This document shows, one piece after another, positions 42,508-53,870 of a stretch of DNA of 64,000 nucleotides; within the stretch, counting starts at the first letter, position 1; each line of letters begins with the position of its first letter. Below the pieces are notes generated by a model that saw nothing but the letters and a program-made list of their open reading frames with translations, had not been told where the DNA came from and ran no database searches. The stretch lies in assembly GCA_038380435.1 (NCBI GenBank), contig JAWZYU010000019.1:23151801-23215800 (forward strand), given 5' to 3'. The translations under genes were made by a program, and so were the position numbers. The stretch is from Ryuthela nishihirai (lineage: Eukaryota; Arthropoda; Arachnida; Araneae; Heptathelidae).

Positions 42508-42760
42508 CTCTAAGAGGCAAGATTTGCACACATTGGGCCAAATGGTCAGGTCACAAGAAAGCTCAATGGCTCAGAGTTTGATTCTTTCTTCAGATCTTTC
42601 CAGCTAATTCTTTAACGTGGTTATGTCTCTCCTACACACCAGAACACTGGATAATATTGCATGTGACCTTCCAAGCCCAACGGTGTACCCGTTCTCACTT
42701 TGGTCACGGTTAGCGGAGATATATTTCATCACCAGAACAATTGGGACTCTGAACAACCAA
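42508..42760 (-). mobile_element. Old SINE A copy
   Basis: Diverged: GGCTCTAAGAGGCAAGATTT, GCACACATTGGGCCAAATGG, TCTTTAACGTG, CCAAGCCCAACGGTGTACCC, ATTGGGACTC. Confidence 0.7.
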
Positions 42761-42945
42761 CAAAGTTTTAAGCTATTGTAAAGAAATATCCTCCCAGTAC
42801 CCAGTAAAAGAAACCTTCTCCTACGGCCCTTCCTCACTTTGCTATGCCACTGCTTAAATATATTAAAAGTACAAAGTGTCGAAATATTTCCCAATTTACT
42901 AAACACCACAGCCTGAATCTGCCCTTGAGACTTAGGAATGAGAGC

Positions 42946-43329
42946 GTTGGGTTGTTTTGCCTCTGAGCGGCACTTTTTTTGCACACCATGGGCTAAATGG
43001 CCAGGTCACATGGACCCCGAAGGCTCAGAGAAGGTTGGGGGAGGGGACCCACTGGAACAGCTGTTGGGAGACAGATGGTAGCCTCCTGTGAAGGCCATCC
43101 AGCGTGTTCTTTAACGTGCACAGGGTATGGCTCTCCCGCACACGGGGCCACGGTTTAACGTCCCATCCGACGGACGGCGGCCTTTACAAGCCCATCGGTG
43201 TCCCCTACTGACCGTGGGCAGGGCGGGGAATTTTGCGTAGATAAATCTCAACGCTGACCCAGCTGGGACTCGAACCTGGGAACTACAGATTACGAGCCTG
43301 GCGTGCTACCGACTGAGCCACCCCGCCCC
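42946..43329 (-). mobile_element. SINE A, full-length copy with 12-bp target duplication
   Basis: AGGAATGAGAGC at 42934-42945 and 43330-43341. The element between is close to the family consensus from GTTGGGTTGTTTT to CCGACTGAGCCACCCCGCCCC. Confidence 0.93.
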
Positions 43330-43436
43330 AGGAATGAGAGCTCTTATTGCATTGTTTGCTTATTGTGAGCAGTTCTCAGTGTTTCTGAGCCTAGAGACCC
43401 CCTTTACTTTCCCTAAAGCCCTTATTTTCTCTTACT

Positions 43437-43640
43437 AGCCGTCCCATGGCCGAGTGATTACCGTGCTTGGCTACTGATGTTAGGGACCTGGGTTCGAGCT
43501 CCGGGTAAGGCATGGATGTATGTGTCGTTTTCCTGCTGAGATTCTGCCATCCTCTGAGACTTTTACTATGACATATAAACTGACAGGCTCCTGTCAGATC
43601 ACTGTGGGAAGCAGCCGCTTGAGGGGGTATTTATTTCTTA
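43437..43640 (+). mobile_element. SINE B copy
   Basis: Head GCCGTCCCATGGCCGAGTGA, GTGCTTGGCTACTGATG and B-box-like GGGTTCGAGCTCC; body with GGTAAGGCATGGATG and AAACTGACAGGCTCCTGTCA; end CGCTTGAGGGGGTATTTATT. Confidence 0.88.
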
Positions 43641-44104
43641 TTATTAATATGTTTTCCTGTATAGAAGTAATATTCACCGTGAATATAAATTTACGAGTGC
43701 ATTATATCCGTGAATTTGCAATATGAATTTCCAATATGAATATGCAAAACATGCATATCAATCTTAACGTAAGAACTATCTAATATTCCATTTAATCTAT
43801 TTCTACCAATTAAAGAAATTGCCCCCATAATTTTCTAAGACAGTCCTGCAGGGAAACATTGGTTGAAGGCGCTATTTGCTAGCATCTAGTCTAGGTCCTC
43901 TGTGAATTAAACGTACAATGTATTAACAAATGTACTTAACTATAATGACTAAATATAACAACAAATTCTTAAGTTTAAAATTTTAATTTTAAAATTTTCG
44001 ATGGATGTGATGCCCCCACGCAGCAGTCCCACCGTTATTCTCACTCCAGCTAAATGAGAAACATATTTTCCTCTATGACTATAAAGAATGGAAAGTTTCC
44101 AATA
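43641..44104. other. No gene recognised
   Basis: AT-rich; nothing supported. Confidence 0.4.
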
Positions 44105-44575
44105 GACTAAGGGTTCTCAACGTGGGGTACGCGGTAAAATTTTTGAGGTACACCATGAGAGCTCAAAAGTCACTAGATATATGTTATATATATATATATG
44201 TTTTTTTTATTCCCATTGCTATACCATAACTATAGTTTTATCTATCTATACAAGGGGACGCCAGTTACATACACATTTCCAGGGGGTACGTGAAGCATAA
44301 AAGGTTGAGAACCACTGATATATATGTTTTATTTTATTCCCATTGTTATACTATAACTATAGTTTTATCTATCTATACAAGGGGTACGCCAGTGGCATAT
44401 ACATTTCCAGTGGGTACGTGAAGCATAAAAGGTTGAGAACCACTGATATATATGTTTTATTTTATTCCCATTGTTATACTATAACTATAGTTTTATCTAT
44501 CTATACAAGGGGTACGCCAGTTACATACACATTTCCAGGGGGTACGTGAAGCATGAAATGCTGAGATCCACTGCC
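44105..44575. mobile_element. Non-autonomous hAT-like element with triplicated right end
   Basis: Left end GGGTTCTCAACGTGGGGTAC (44110) is the inverse of the right-end motif GTACGTGAAGCATAAAAGGT followed by TGAGAACCACTG, which occurs near 44286, 44413 and (diverged) 44541. The two later right ends come as direct repeats of a unit of about 127 bp. CAGTGGTTCTCAACC-type ends are typical of hAT. No transposase; no 8-bp target duplication found. Confidence 0.7.
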
Positions 44576-44654
44576 TTACACATTGAAACTAAATTTCAAA
44601 AGAATTAGTTTCACTTACCTCATATCTTAATGGACTTACCTTATTCCCAGGGGA

Positions 44655-44900
44655 GTGGGTAGTAGCTTTCCAAGTTCGCAATTCTAGTTCCCTGATTCGA
44701 ATTATCGACTGTCGGCTTTGGGAAACAGATTGAAGATTAAACCCTAGCTGCTGGTGAAGTCAGCCGTACCATGTGCACGTTCACGAACACACTGGATGAC
44801 CTTGACAGGATGCTTCCATCTGTCTCTTAACAGCTGTCGAATGGGTTCCTTTCCTCCAACCTTCCCTGATCTCTGAGGTCTTTGTGTGCTTTAGCAAAAT
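44655..44900 (+). mobile_element. Old SINE A copy
   Basis: GTTCCCTGATTCGAAT, GCCGTACCATGTGCACGTTC, ACGAACACACTGGATGACCT, ATCTGTCTCTTAACAGCTGT, in SINE A order, plus strand. Confidence 0.7.
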
Positions 44901-44986
44901 CGCTTTTAGTAATCATTTTTTTTAACCTTCCCTGATCTCTGAGGTCTTTGTGCTTTAGCAAAATCGCTTTTAATAATCGTTTTTAT
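44860..44986. repeat. Tandem duplication of about 63 bp
   Basis: AACCTTCCCTGATCTCTGAG through AAAATCGCTTTTA(G/A)TAATC occurs twice in a row, the first copy being the tail of the old SINE A. Confidence 0.85.
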
Positions 44987-44989
44987 TTT

Positions 44990-45560
44990 TCCAAAACTCT
45001 TTCTGTGATCAAATAATGAAATTTTTTATCAGTATTTTTGTCGTAACATAGTTAAATATAATTGTTGGGAGAGCAAGTTATTGGATTGAAGTGGAAATGA
45101 ATCAGAACTCACTTCCTGTATAATTTCCTTATTTTTCCAAAATAATTCTGGCCGTTTCCTCGGTTTGCAGTTCGTGGATTCGACAATTTGCTTAAACTGT
45201 TTTGAGACCCTCTCTCGTTGATCACGTATTGGACAACACATTACACCAGATAACAGACTTTGAATAAATGTTCTTTAACATTCGTTTAAAATTATTACTT
45301 AAATTTGAATCAGATTTAACATTAGCTAAATCTACTATGGGTTTCAGAAAACAGTTGTCTCTCTGATTAAGAACTCCTAAAAAACTGTAAGTCCTTCAAA
45401 ACTATAAGAACTTAGTGCACCAAATTTGTTATCAGTGTCCTCTTATTATAAATAAAAGGGAACAATCATTTGTCTATATCAATTCTTCCCCAGAGCCCAT
45501 AAAAATTTATGTTGGTGATCCACCTAAGTGACGTCATGTGACACCAAGAAATTCCTTTAC
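44990..45560. other. No gene recognised
   Basis: The minus frame 45241-45029 (70 codons, basic) has no motif I know. Confidence 0.4.
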
Positions 45561-45566
45561 AAAGAG

Positions 45567-45798
45567 TGGCGGACGTCGACCGAATCGGTAAAGCTTCAGT
45601 TTCGTAATCTCCAGTTCCCTGGTTCAAGTACCAAGTGTTCTAGAATTGAGAATTCTCTTCTCCTCCCCCGCCCTGCCCTCGGTGAGGGAGAAGACATCGA
45701 GAGGCGTAGAAAGTGTGTCATTCGTCAGAGGGATATTAACCCGTGATTTCGTGTGCAATAGACTCATATTTTGAACACCTTAACGAATATGCTGAACC
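45567..45798 (+). mobile_element. SINE A-like, diverged and rearranged
   Basis: GTTTCGTAATCTCCAGTTCC, CTGGTTCAAGTACC (B-box region), CCCGCCCTGCCCTCGGT, TTAACCCGTGATTTCGTGTG. Confidence 0.65.
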
Positions 45799-45800
45799 AC

Positions 45801-45914
45801 CGTGTACGTACACGAAGGTTGCCAGATCACTAATCTCTAAAAAATCGTTGTGAGATATTTTTTCTGAATTTTGTAATCAACCATAGTGTTCGCATATTTT
45901 TTTGAGCGACTGTA
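45801..45914. mobile_element. Foldback MITE, right arm only
   Basis: Centre CGTGTACGTACACG followed by the right arm to TTTGAGCGACTGTA. Same site as the MITEs at 21730 and 53014. Confidence 0.8.
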
Positions 45915-46232
45915 CCTATCAGAGATAAAACTACCAAACACAAATGCTCTCGAGCAATACTAAAAAACTTTCCTCCAATCTTATAAATTAGTTTTGCGAT
46001 ACGGATTGCTTTCGCATGTTTAGATGCTTACGGGCCACCACTGATTCTATGTATGATGGGTTTTCATGTGTATTTGCAAACTGTTACACTCATCCGTGGT
46101 CAGAATATACCTTTGTACTTCTATTTCTTTATGAAACTAAATAATATTTTAGATAATGTTTCAAGAAATAAATGATTATTTATTACTTTAATCGAGGTTA
46201 GGATTTAACCTTGAAATTTATAAAAGGAAGAG

Positions 46233-46401
46233 ATTGGGTTGTTTTACCTCTGAGCGGCACCTTTTTGCACACAATAGGCTTAATGGCCAAGTCACAAGGA
46301 CCCCGAAGGCTCACAGAAGGTTGGGGGAGGGAACCCACTGGAACAGCTGTTGGGAGACAGATGGTAGCATCGCGTCAAGACCATTCAGCGTGTTCTTTAA
46401 C
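46233..46401 (-). mobile_element. SINE A tail half, duplicated
   Basis: GTTGTTTTACCTCTGAGCGG to TGTTCTTTAAC, immediately followed by a complete SINE A in the same orientation. Confidence 0.85.
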
Positions 46402-46781
46402 GTTGGGTTGTTTTACCTCTGAGCGGCCCTTTTTTGCACACAATGGGTAAATTGCCAGGTCAGAAGACCCCGAAGGCTCAGAGAAAGTTGGGGGAGGGGA
46501 CCCACTGGAACAGCTATTGAGAGACAGATAGTAACCTCCCGTCAAGGCAATCCAGTGTGTTCTTTAACGTGTCAGGGTACGGCTCTCCCGCACACGGGGC
46601 CTCGGCTTAACGTCCCATCGGATGGACGGCGGCCTTTCAAAGCCCATCGGTGTCCCCTATTAACCGTGGGTAGGGCGGGAATTTTGTGGAGATAAATCTC
46701 AATGCTGACCCAGCTGGGACTCGAACCTGGGAACTACAGATTACGAGCTGGCAGGCTACATACTGAGCCACCCCCTCCCCC
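46402..46781 (-). mobile_element. SINE A, unit copy 2
   Basis: Complete minus copy. The right junction CCCCAAAAGGAGGAGG corresponds to those of unit copies 1 and 3. Confidence 0.88.
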
Positions 46782-47089
46782 AAAAGGAGGAGGAGGTCTC
46801 AAGTGAAATGTTTCGATCTGATGATACATACTGAGTGGTTAAATGAAACTACGTTACTTTGTAGTTCTGCGGATAAAAACGGTTAGTTGCACAAAGCTGA
46901 AATTTAAAGCGGATAATAATCAGGTCATACAGAATATAATGGCAGGTAAAAAAATGAAACTATTTTAAAAACTACCAGCGGGTTGAACGTGGCGCTGTAC
47001 AGAAAAATCATGCACATTATTTCGCAATCACGTGTTAGTAAGAGAATATAAGATTAGGTGGTTAGAAAATAAAAACAGAAAGCCATCAT

Positions 47090-47765
47090 GAGACCTGACA
47101 CTTTCGGAACAGAAAGCATGACCATTTTCACTTTTCCAAACTTTCCAGAATAATTGATAAAAAGAGCCACGACACCGGAACTGAAGGATCGTGCATTATT
47201 GGTTAAGTTCTATTTCCAAAATTGTAGCAAAGACACGAATGCTATAGCCGAATATTGCTTACTGATGAGATGGAGACGCCTTTGAGGAATATGAGTTACA
47301 AAACAGGTCTCAGAATTTTGAAGAAGCAGTTATAAATCGTAATGCCATTGCAGAGGAAGTCTACCAGATTTTGAACACATTGTAGATGGCTAATGCAGTA
47401 GTCTTCTCTTAGAGCCAGGGCCGATGTAACACTCCTGAGTCTTGGGTGATTGACTGTCTCCAATGTCCAACGAGGTGTGTTGCGATACTTCCGGTACAAA
47501 TTGGTGTTTTCAAGGCTTAGGGCTGGATAGGATGGAGCTGGACAACAATTGGCCATGTAACATTTTATGGAGTAAGGAGGCGTACATCCGGCTGAATGAT
47601 AATGTTAACACTCAGCATTGTTGGGTAAAAGGGAATCGTCACATCATCTGGGGATGATGAAATTTCACAGCATTCTCCACCTGTTACTGTGTGGTGTGTT
47701 TTCAATTCTAATATAATCTAGGAACCTTTCTTCTTCGAGGAGGTCCAAGCCATGATCTCTTAACA
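47090..47765 (+). pseudogene. Mariner-type transposase remnant, unit copy 2
   Basis: Paralogue of 22870-23555. The open frame 47463-47657 reads RMELDNNWPCNILWSKEAYI then RLNDNVNTQHCWV. The SDEA block has Lys for the catalytic Asp. The FFFEEVQAMIS block is kept out of frame at about 47728. Stops elsewhere. Confidence 0.68.
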
Positions 47766-48074
47766 CGTATAACACAAATAAAGCATGTCCAGAGAACGAT
47801 GCTTTATTTGGTACAGTTCATGTTATCTCAGTAATTGCTCGGATGCAAAACTTAGTAACTTCTTAAATATGTTTTACATGAAAATCATCGGAATCAAATC
47901 TATTTCAGTGTCGATTTTCAACAAAATTCGTTTACTATTTTCACAGTTTGACAGATTGTAATATTTAACAGCTAAAATGACAGTTTAAATAAATTGTTCT
48001 ACTAAGTTAATAAAAACTAGTTAAAATGAAAGCAAACCGTCATACTGAACTTTACTAATCCATATAAGAGTCTT

Positions 48075-48123
48075 ATGATTAACATATATATGTATATAAC
48101 ATATACATATATATGTTAATTTC
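48075..48123. repeat. TA-rich palindrome
   Basis: ATTAACATATATATGTATAT and its near-complement ATACATATATATGTTAAT form a hairpin. It is absent from unit copies 1 and 3 at the same place. Confidence 0.7.
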
Positions 48124-48384
48124 CAGTAATTATAAATGACGTTTTACTGAACAAGCTAACGTGCTAAATGTTTCAGCTTCCACAACACTTTAAACATTAA
48201 ACGCATATTTTTAAAAATTTGTTGCGTTTGGAAAATATATTTTGATTTAAATAGATTTGACTGAGATTTTTAAATTAGGAAGCATTGTTTATAAAACTCT
48301 TATTTTACGAAATTACAGAATTCTGAAACTGACTTATTATTGACTATAAGAGTGCACTTAATGATGGAACCGCTTAGTGTACAT

Positions 48385-48399
48385 GTACAGTCGCTTAAA
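48385..48399. mobile_element. MITE end fragment
   Basis: TACAGTCGCTTAAAA only. The same position in unit copy 3 (54927) holds a longer left arm. Confidence 0.6.
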
Positions 48400-48693
48400 A
48401 ACCGAAGCGATATGAGTGTGGGATGGATGTTATGTGGTATCACAAAGCATACTATTAACGTTCTTATTAAACAAACCATCGACCTAGTACACTACGACAT
48501 TAAAATGATATATTTATTTTTGCGATTAGTCTTTTTAGCGCGTTCCGATTTCCAAAATCATATTTTTTATGTAAATATCTCTTGTAATTAAATACTATTA
48601 CAGTTAATACTCACTTGATATGTTGACACTCGTAAAAAAGTGAAGATTCCTACACAAAATACTTTAGTAAAATGAAGAGGCGGTCCTGCTATG

Positions 48694-48901
48694 TACAGTC
48701 GCTCAAAAAAGTATCCGAACACCATGGTTGATTACAGACTTCAGAAAAAATATCTGGCAACGATTTTTTTAGAAATGGCAACCTTCGTGTCACGTGACAC
48801 GAAGGTTGCCAGATCACTAATTTCTAAAAACATAGTTGCCAGATATTTTTTCTGAATTCTGTAATCAACCATAGTGTTCGGATATTTTTTGAGCGATTGT
48901 A
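48694..48901. mobile_element. Foldback MITE, complete copy
   Basis: TACAGTCGCTCAAAAAAGTA at left, TTTTTTGAGCGATTGTA at right, centre CCTTCGTGTCACGTGACACG. TA ends. Confidence 0.88.
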
Positions 48902-49610
48902 AACAGTAGAACAGAGGTGTATGAATATATACATATAATTATACATAATATGGGGTTTAATTATCTACCACACAATATATTTTAGCGTAAACCCGATCCT
49001 TTTGCATAACTTTAAATTTTTGGCTGGTTAGATAATAATTTAAAGAAATAGAAATACAGCTACGCCTATTTGGTAAAACCTCAAGAATTTATAACTTAAA
49101 ATATCTATTAAAATACCTTAACTATTATCAAGATAGAGTAACTTAAATAGGCTTTAGATTCATCAGATTAATTCATATTCAGTTTGGATAATTCCAATCC
49201 TTATGCAAATAAATCTAAAACATCGTTCATTTTGTCAAAATTTGTGTAATGTTTTGGCCATAGCTCTGAAAATCCAAACAGAAAACAACATTTTCATGTT
49301 CTCAAAATATAAATGAATAGCTAATTTAATTTCCTTTTTGAATATAGTAAATATCCTATGTAGTTATTTAACAAGTTGAATGATTTTCGTAAGCATTTTA
49401 GTGGCTTAAGTTGTAAGCCACTGATCTAGATTGAAACCTTGTGAATTGTATCGATTAAAACACAATTCAAAACTGTACTGAATGATATCACATTTAATAA
49501 CGGTAATTATCTCTACTTATATCTTAGCTTCCTTTTCATAAATAAATACATATAAAAGAAATGAAATTTAAACATATCGTCGAACTGCTCCACTGAAATA
49601 TCTGAGATAT
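48902..49610. other. AT-rich, no gene recognised
   Basis: Nothing supported. Confidence 0.45.
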
Positions 49611-49612
49611 CG

Positions 49613-50403
49613 TATATCTTCGATTCTAAGATGCACTTTCTTTTCCATATAAAAGTCTTTAAAAACGGGGTGCGTCTTAGAATCACAGTTTTTTCTTTCA
49701 AATTTACCAGCGCTTTGCACACGGCACCACTCGTTTTGTTTTTACGCGGAAACTCCGCCTACAAGTTTGACCGTTATCGCATTCTCCAATTCCATTGGAG
49801 AATAAAGTGGCGTGGCTATTTTCCCGCTTTCCAAATGTGAAACCACCGTTATTTCATTATAGTGGAGCTCACTCAGCAAAAACTAGAAAGTTGGAACCTG
49901 GCTATTGACTGACAACCTTCCCCTGACTCCTTCCGGAAAAATTAAGAAAGCTCCGCCATCAAAATTGGCGGAATGGGTATCAACAGCTTGGAAGTTAATC
50001 CCAGAAAGAATAATGCAGTACTCATTTAAAAAATGTTGCATCATTAACACTCTCGATGGCTCAGAATACGATATATTACGCGAAAATGAAGATAAAGGCG
50101 ACTCAGAAAATTCGGACACTGACCTCTGAATGTGAAGTAGACTCTGATATTGATTCAGATGCAAATATGAGGGCTCGGAAGAATCAGACTCTGATATTGA
50201 TTGAGAAGGAAGTGATAAATAATACCTACTGATAAATAGGTACTATTGTTTTTAGTAAATTGAATTCTATTATAATAAAATATTTGTTAGATATATTTTA
50301 ACGTTTTATTATTTTTGCAATTAAAGCTATTTTTCTGTTGGTGGTACTAAAATTAAGGTGCGTCTTACAATCGTTGGCGTCTTAGAATCGAAGAAATACG
50401 GTA
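49613..50403. mobile_element. pogo/Tigger-like element, internally deleted
   Basis: Left end CGTATATCTTCGATTCTAAG (about 49610) and right end CTTAGAATCGAAGAAATACG (50380-50399) are inverted repeats. An internal copy of the end motif (GGTGCGTCTTAGAATC, 49668; GGTGCGTCTTACAATC, 50357) lies inside each end. About 790 bp long, so most of the transposase gene is gone. Confidence 0.75.
49905..50129 (+). pseudogene. pogo-type transposase C-terminal remnant
   Basis: The frame reads KAPPSKLAEWVSTAWKLIPE, then RIMQYSFKKCCIINTLDGSE. This is the EWV..AW..IP...I..SFK.CGISN.LDG block that follows the catalytic core in pogo/jerky-type DDE proteins. An acidic tail (ENEDKGDSENSDTDL) follows, as is common in the family. 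The DDE core itself is absent. The Met is internal to the original gene. Confidence 0.75.
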
Positions 50404-50409
50404 TATAAC

Positions 50410-50770
50410 GTTTAGGAAAAATTTATAAAATTCTCTGACTGCTTTCAAAATTTAATAAAATATCTTTTCATAAGCACATTTAGAAGTTAATTTTTAGTAT
50501 CTGGCGATCGGAATTAAGATGCCAATACTTCAATATTCTTGTAGAAACAATTCATTTGAAACACACGATATTTAAAATTTACCGCCTTTCAGGTCATCAA
50601 ACGGTAGTTCAGAATTTATGAAAGAGTTTTTTTCTCATGACAATCGATATTACCACTTTTTGGAACGATCCTAGACAAAACAAACGGTAACGATCAACGG
50701 GTTGAATGTTTCAACAGGTTTTAAAGAAATAGAAATGCTAAAATGTGATTTTTCAATGTCTTAACTTTCT
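50410..50770. other. No gene recognised
   Basis: AT-rich; nothing supported. Confidence 0.4.
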
Positions 50771-50775
50771 AATAT

Positions 50776-50987
50776 CAGCCTTAACTGGCATAGTGGTTAG
50801 GCAGCTAGCGACTGTTCCAGCAAGGCAAACTTTGTGTGTTGTGTTAGCTCTAACTAAGGCAGTGGTCAGCAGTGACTTCGGTCGTAGTAGGGCATGTCCT
50901 TGTATGAGAAGGCCTGTATTAAGCTAGGAGTAGCTTCTAGGATTCTTCTCTGTCCTATATGTCGCAAATCAATCAATCAATCAATCT
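50776..50987 (+). mobile_element. SINE C copy
   Basis: CTGGCATAGTGGTTAGGCAG looks like a tRNA-type A-box region. The body includes GCATGTCCTTGTATGAGAAG and AGCTAGGAGTAGCTTCTAG, and the element ends in an (AATC)4 tail. An inverted second copy at 56931 confirms a family. Confidence 0.7.
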
Positions 50988-51815
50988 TGTTGAAGCAAAG
51001 CAGTTACTATGTTTAAGAAAAGTCACTAGCGTCTCTATTAAAGTTATGGAAGGAAGAAAGTAAAGTAAGAAGTAAGGTTAACTACCATACATTTATTTAT
51101 GGCTATGACCAAGGTCATCATCAACTAGGGATCCAGCTTCAACCTTTCTGTAATATAATTTTAAGTCAATTTCAAATTTTATCTTAATTTAAAACTGAAT
51201 AGAGTTAATTGCGAAATCTGTTCAATTTCTTCCGTTTTGTTTGCAATTCGTATCCATCGTATACTCCTATAACAGGCCGTAATCAGAAAAAGAATTGGAA
51301 AAGTTTTTTACAGATAATATTGAAGACTTTTGCAGTATAATATTGCCTCTCCATTTCAGATGTCTTTAAAAATTATCTTGAAAAATAGATGAATATACAA
51401 ATGTTTAATATTTTTGTCTTGCATTACCCTTATTAAATTTCTCAAAGAGGCACAATCTTCTGCCCACCACCACCAGATCCGGCCCTGTACGGCCATTTTG
51501 TGACGTATAGTTCACAAAATGGCCGTAAAGGGCAAATAAACTACCGCTCAAATTTTCGAAACTGATTAACATTGCCTAAATACGATTGAAGCTTATACTA
51601 CAATTTCTTTTAAAAGTATTAAAGCAATTAATTGCTAAATTCTAATGTAAAAATCGGTTCCGTGCACATATACAAAACTCTTTTGGTCTTAGTCCAATAT
51701 TAGTTGATTCTGCTAAAAAATACAGTTAAAAAAATAGATAATTTCTTAAAATCGTTTAGTGGCATTTTGAATGGCTTTAGTTAAGAACTGTAATAAATAG
51801 GTCTATATCAGAATT
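50988..51815. other. No gene; one perfect hairpin
   Basis: TACGGCCATTTTGTGA (51488-51503) and its complement (51512-51527) form a 16-bp stem with an 8-base loop. Otherwise AT-rich. Confidence 0.6.
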
Positions 51816-52031
51816 GTATGCCATCCCATGGCCGAGTTTTTTGCGCACTTAGCTACTGACCTAAGGGACCTGGGTTCGATCCTCTTAAGGCAAGGATGTT
51901 CGTGTTGTTTTTCTGCCGAGGTCCTGCCATCTTCTTAGACCTTCTACTCTGGCGTACAAACTGACAGGCTCCTGTCAGACCTCTTTGGCTAGCAGCTGCT
52001 TGAGGGAGTATATCTTATTTATTTATTTTAT
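51816..52031 (+). mobile_element. SINE B with 12-bp target duplication
   Basis: TATATCAGAATT at 51804-51815 and 52032-52043. The head is diverged (GCCGAGTTTTTTGCGCACTT); the body and tail are typical. Confidence 0.88.
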
Positions 52032-52043
52032 TATATCAGAATT

Positions 52044-52529
52044 TTAACGTGGACAAAAACTCATAGTGAATTAGAATTTTTGTGAACGTAGTCGCTGTCG
52101 ACCTTGAAGTCTATAGATATGCTTATTTCTGGGAAGTGAGTTGGTGTAGACCATGGATATGGTTCGAAGAGGACTGCATAGTGATACAGTTGGAAATTAG
52201 CTAATGGTATTCTGTATGTTTAGATTGGTTGTCTGTAGTGACTTACAAGAGCATTTATTATTTACAACGCTTTGTACCAGAAAATAATTAATAAGTGCTA
52301 TTGATTCCATTATTCACTCTCCGTGTTTCTGTAAGTATGTATTGGAAGTGACTTGTTTATGAATTTGCATTTTTCGGACAAGTTGTCTCTGTTTGGGTTA
52401 TTTACTTTCAGTGCTTTTCTAAAGTGGGAGGCTGAGCTGCATAGCGACGTCATAGCAGAATAATCCAATCAGAGACAACTAGTCTGATAAATGACATTAC
52501 AACGATTAATTTCTAGCAATATATAAATA
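52044..52529. other. No gene recognised
   Basis: Nothing supported. Confidence 0.4.
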
Positions 52530-52640
52530 AATCTTACCAAGCCCATCGGTGTTTCTTTTCTTACCGAATTCAGAGTGGCAGTTAAGAGAGAAAATATCCA
52601 CGCAAGCACAGTTGGGACTTCAACCTTAGAATAACAGAAT
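52530..52640 (-). mobile_element. SINE A head fragment
   Basis: CCAAGCCCATCGGTG, CAGTTGGGACTTCAACC, TAACAGAATACTGCTCTGG, abutting head-to-head the SINE that starts unit copy 3. Confidence 0.65.
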
Positions 52641-52647
52641 ACTGCTC

Positions 52648-53013
52648 TGGATTGGGGGAGAGGGGGGGCAGACAGTTGATAGCGCACCAGACTCGGAATC
52701 TACAGTTCAAATGTTCAAGTCCAACCTGGACCAGCGTTGAGATTTAACTTCGCAAAACACCCACCCTGCTCTCGGTCAGTAGGGGACAACGATGGGCTTA
52801 GAAAGGCCACCGTCCTTTGGATGCGACGTTAAGCCGTGGTTCCGCACGCGGGAGAGATCAATACCTTAAGCACGTTAAAGAACATACTGGATGGCCTTGG
52901 TGGGAGATTACCATCTGTCTCCTAACAGTTGTCCAGTGGGTCCCTCGCGCAACCTTCTCTGAGACATCGGAGTCTTTGTGATCTGGTTATTTAACTTATT
53001 TTTTGTAAACACG
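52648..53013 (+). mobile_element. SINE A, diverged subfamily, unit copy 3
   Basis: Paralogue of 21365-21729. Its tail continues beyond the MITE at 53171. Confidence 0.8.
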
Positions 53014-53170
53014 TACAGTCGCTCAAAAAATATCCAAACACTATGGTTGAAATTTCACTATTTTTAGAAATTAGTGATCTGGCAACTATGTACGTACAGG
53101 AAGGTTTCAGATATTTTTTTTTAATTCTGTAATCAACCATAGAGTTCGGATATTTTTTTGAGCGACTGTA
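53014..53170. mobile_element. Foldback MITE, shortened
   Basis: TACAGTCGCTCAAAAAATAT to TTTTTTTGAGCGACTGTA, with parts of both arms missing. Confidence 0.82.
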
Positions 53171-53488
53171 CCTCTCAGAGATAAAACTACCGAACCCAAA
53201 TGCTCTGGAGCAATACCAAACAACTTTCCTCCAATCTCATAAATTGGTTTTGCGATACGGATTGCTTTCGCTTGTTTAGATGCTTATGACCAAAACTGAA
53301 TCTATGTATGATGGGTTTTCATTTGTATTTGCAGGCTGTTACACTCATCCGTGGACAGAATATACGTTTGTACTTCTATTTCTTTATGAAACTAAATAAT
53401 ATTTTAGGTAATGTTTCAAGAAATAAATGATTGTTTATTATCTCAATCGAGGTTAGGATATAACCTTGAAATTTATAAAAGGAGGAGA

Positions 53489-53870
53489 TTGGGTTGTTTT
53501 ATCTCTGAGCGCCACCTTTTTGCACACAATGGGCTAAATGTCCAGATCACAAGGCCCCCGAATGCTCAGAGAAGGTTGGGGGAGGGGACCCACTAGAACC
53601 GCTATTGGGATATAGATCGTAGTCTCCCGTCCAGGCCATCCAGCGTGTTCTTTAACGTGCACAGGGTATGGCTCTCCCGCACACGGGGCCACGGCTTAAC
53701 GTCCCATCCGACGGACGGCGGTCTTTTCAAGCCCATCGGTGTCCCCTACTGACTGTGGGCAGGGCGGGGAATTTTGCGGAGATAAATCTCAACGCTGACC
53801 AAGCTGGGACTCGAACTTAGGAACTGCAGATTGCGAGCTGACGCGCTACCGATTGAGTCTCCCCGCCCCC
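53489..53870 (-). mobile_element. SINE A, unit copy 3
   Basis: Complete minus copy at the same site as 22261 and 46402. The A-box region is mutated (GATTGAGTCTCCCC). Confidence 0.88.

Larger units (their letters stand above)
45567..48690 (+). repeat. Three-copy repeat unit, copy 2
   Basis: Same order as copy 1. The left arm of the first MITE is missing, the internal SINE A is preceded by a partial duplicate of its tail, and no SINE B is present at the sites occupied in copies 1 and 3. It ends AATGAAGAGGCGGTCCTG as in copy 1, followed by a further MITE. Confidence 0.85.

Noticed and set aside
21730..48400. MITE copies as the terminal repeats of the three-copy unit
   Set aside because: The left MITE has both arms and the right fragment has the wrong orientation for a terminal pair. 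They are insertions within the unit.
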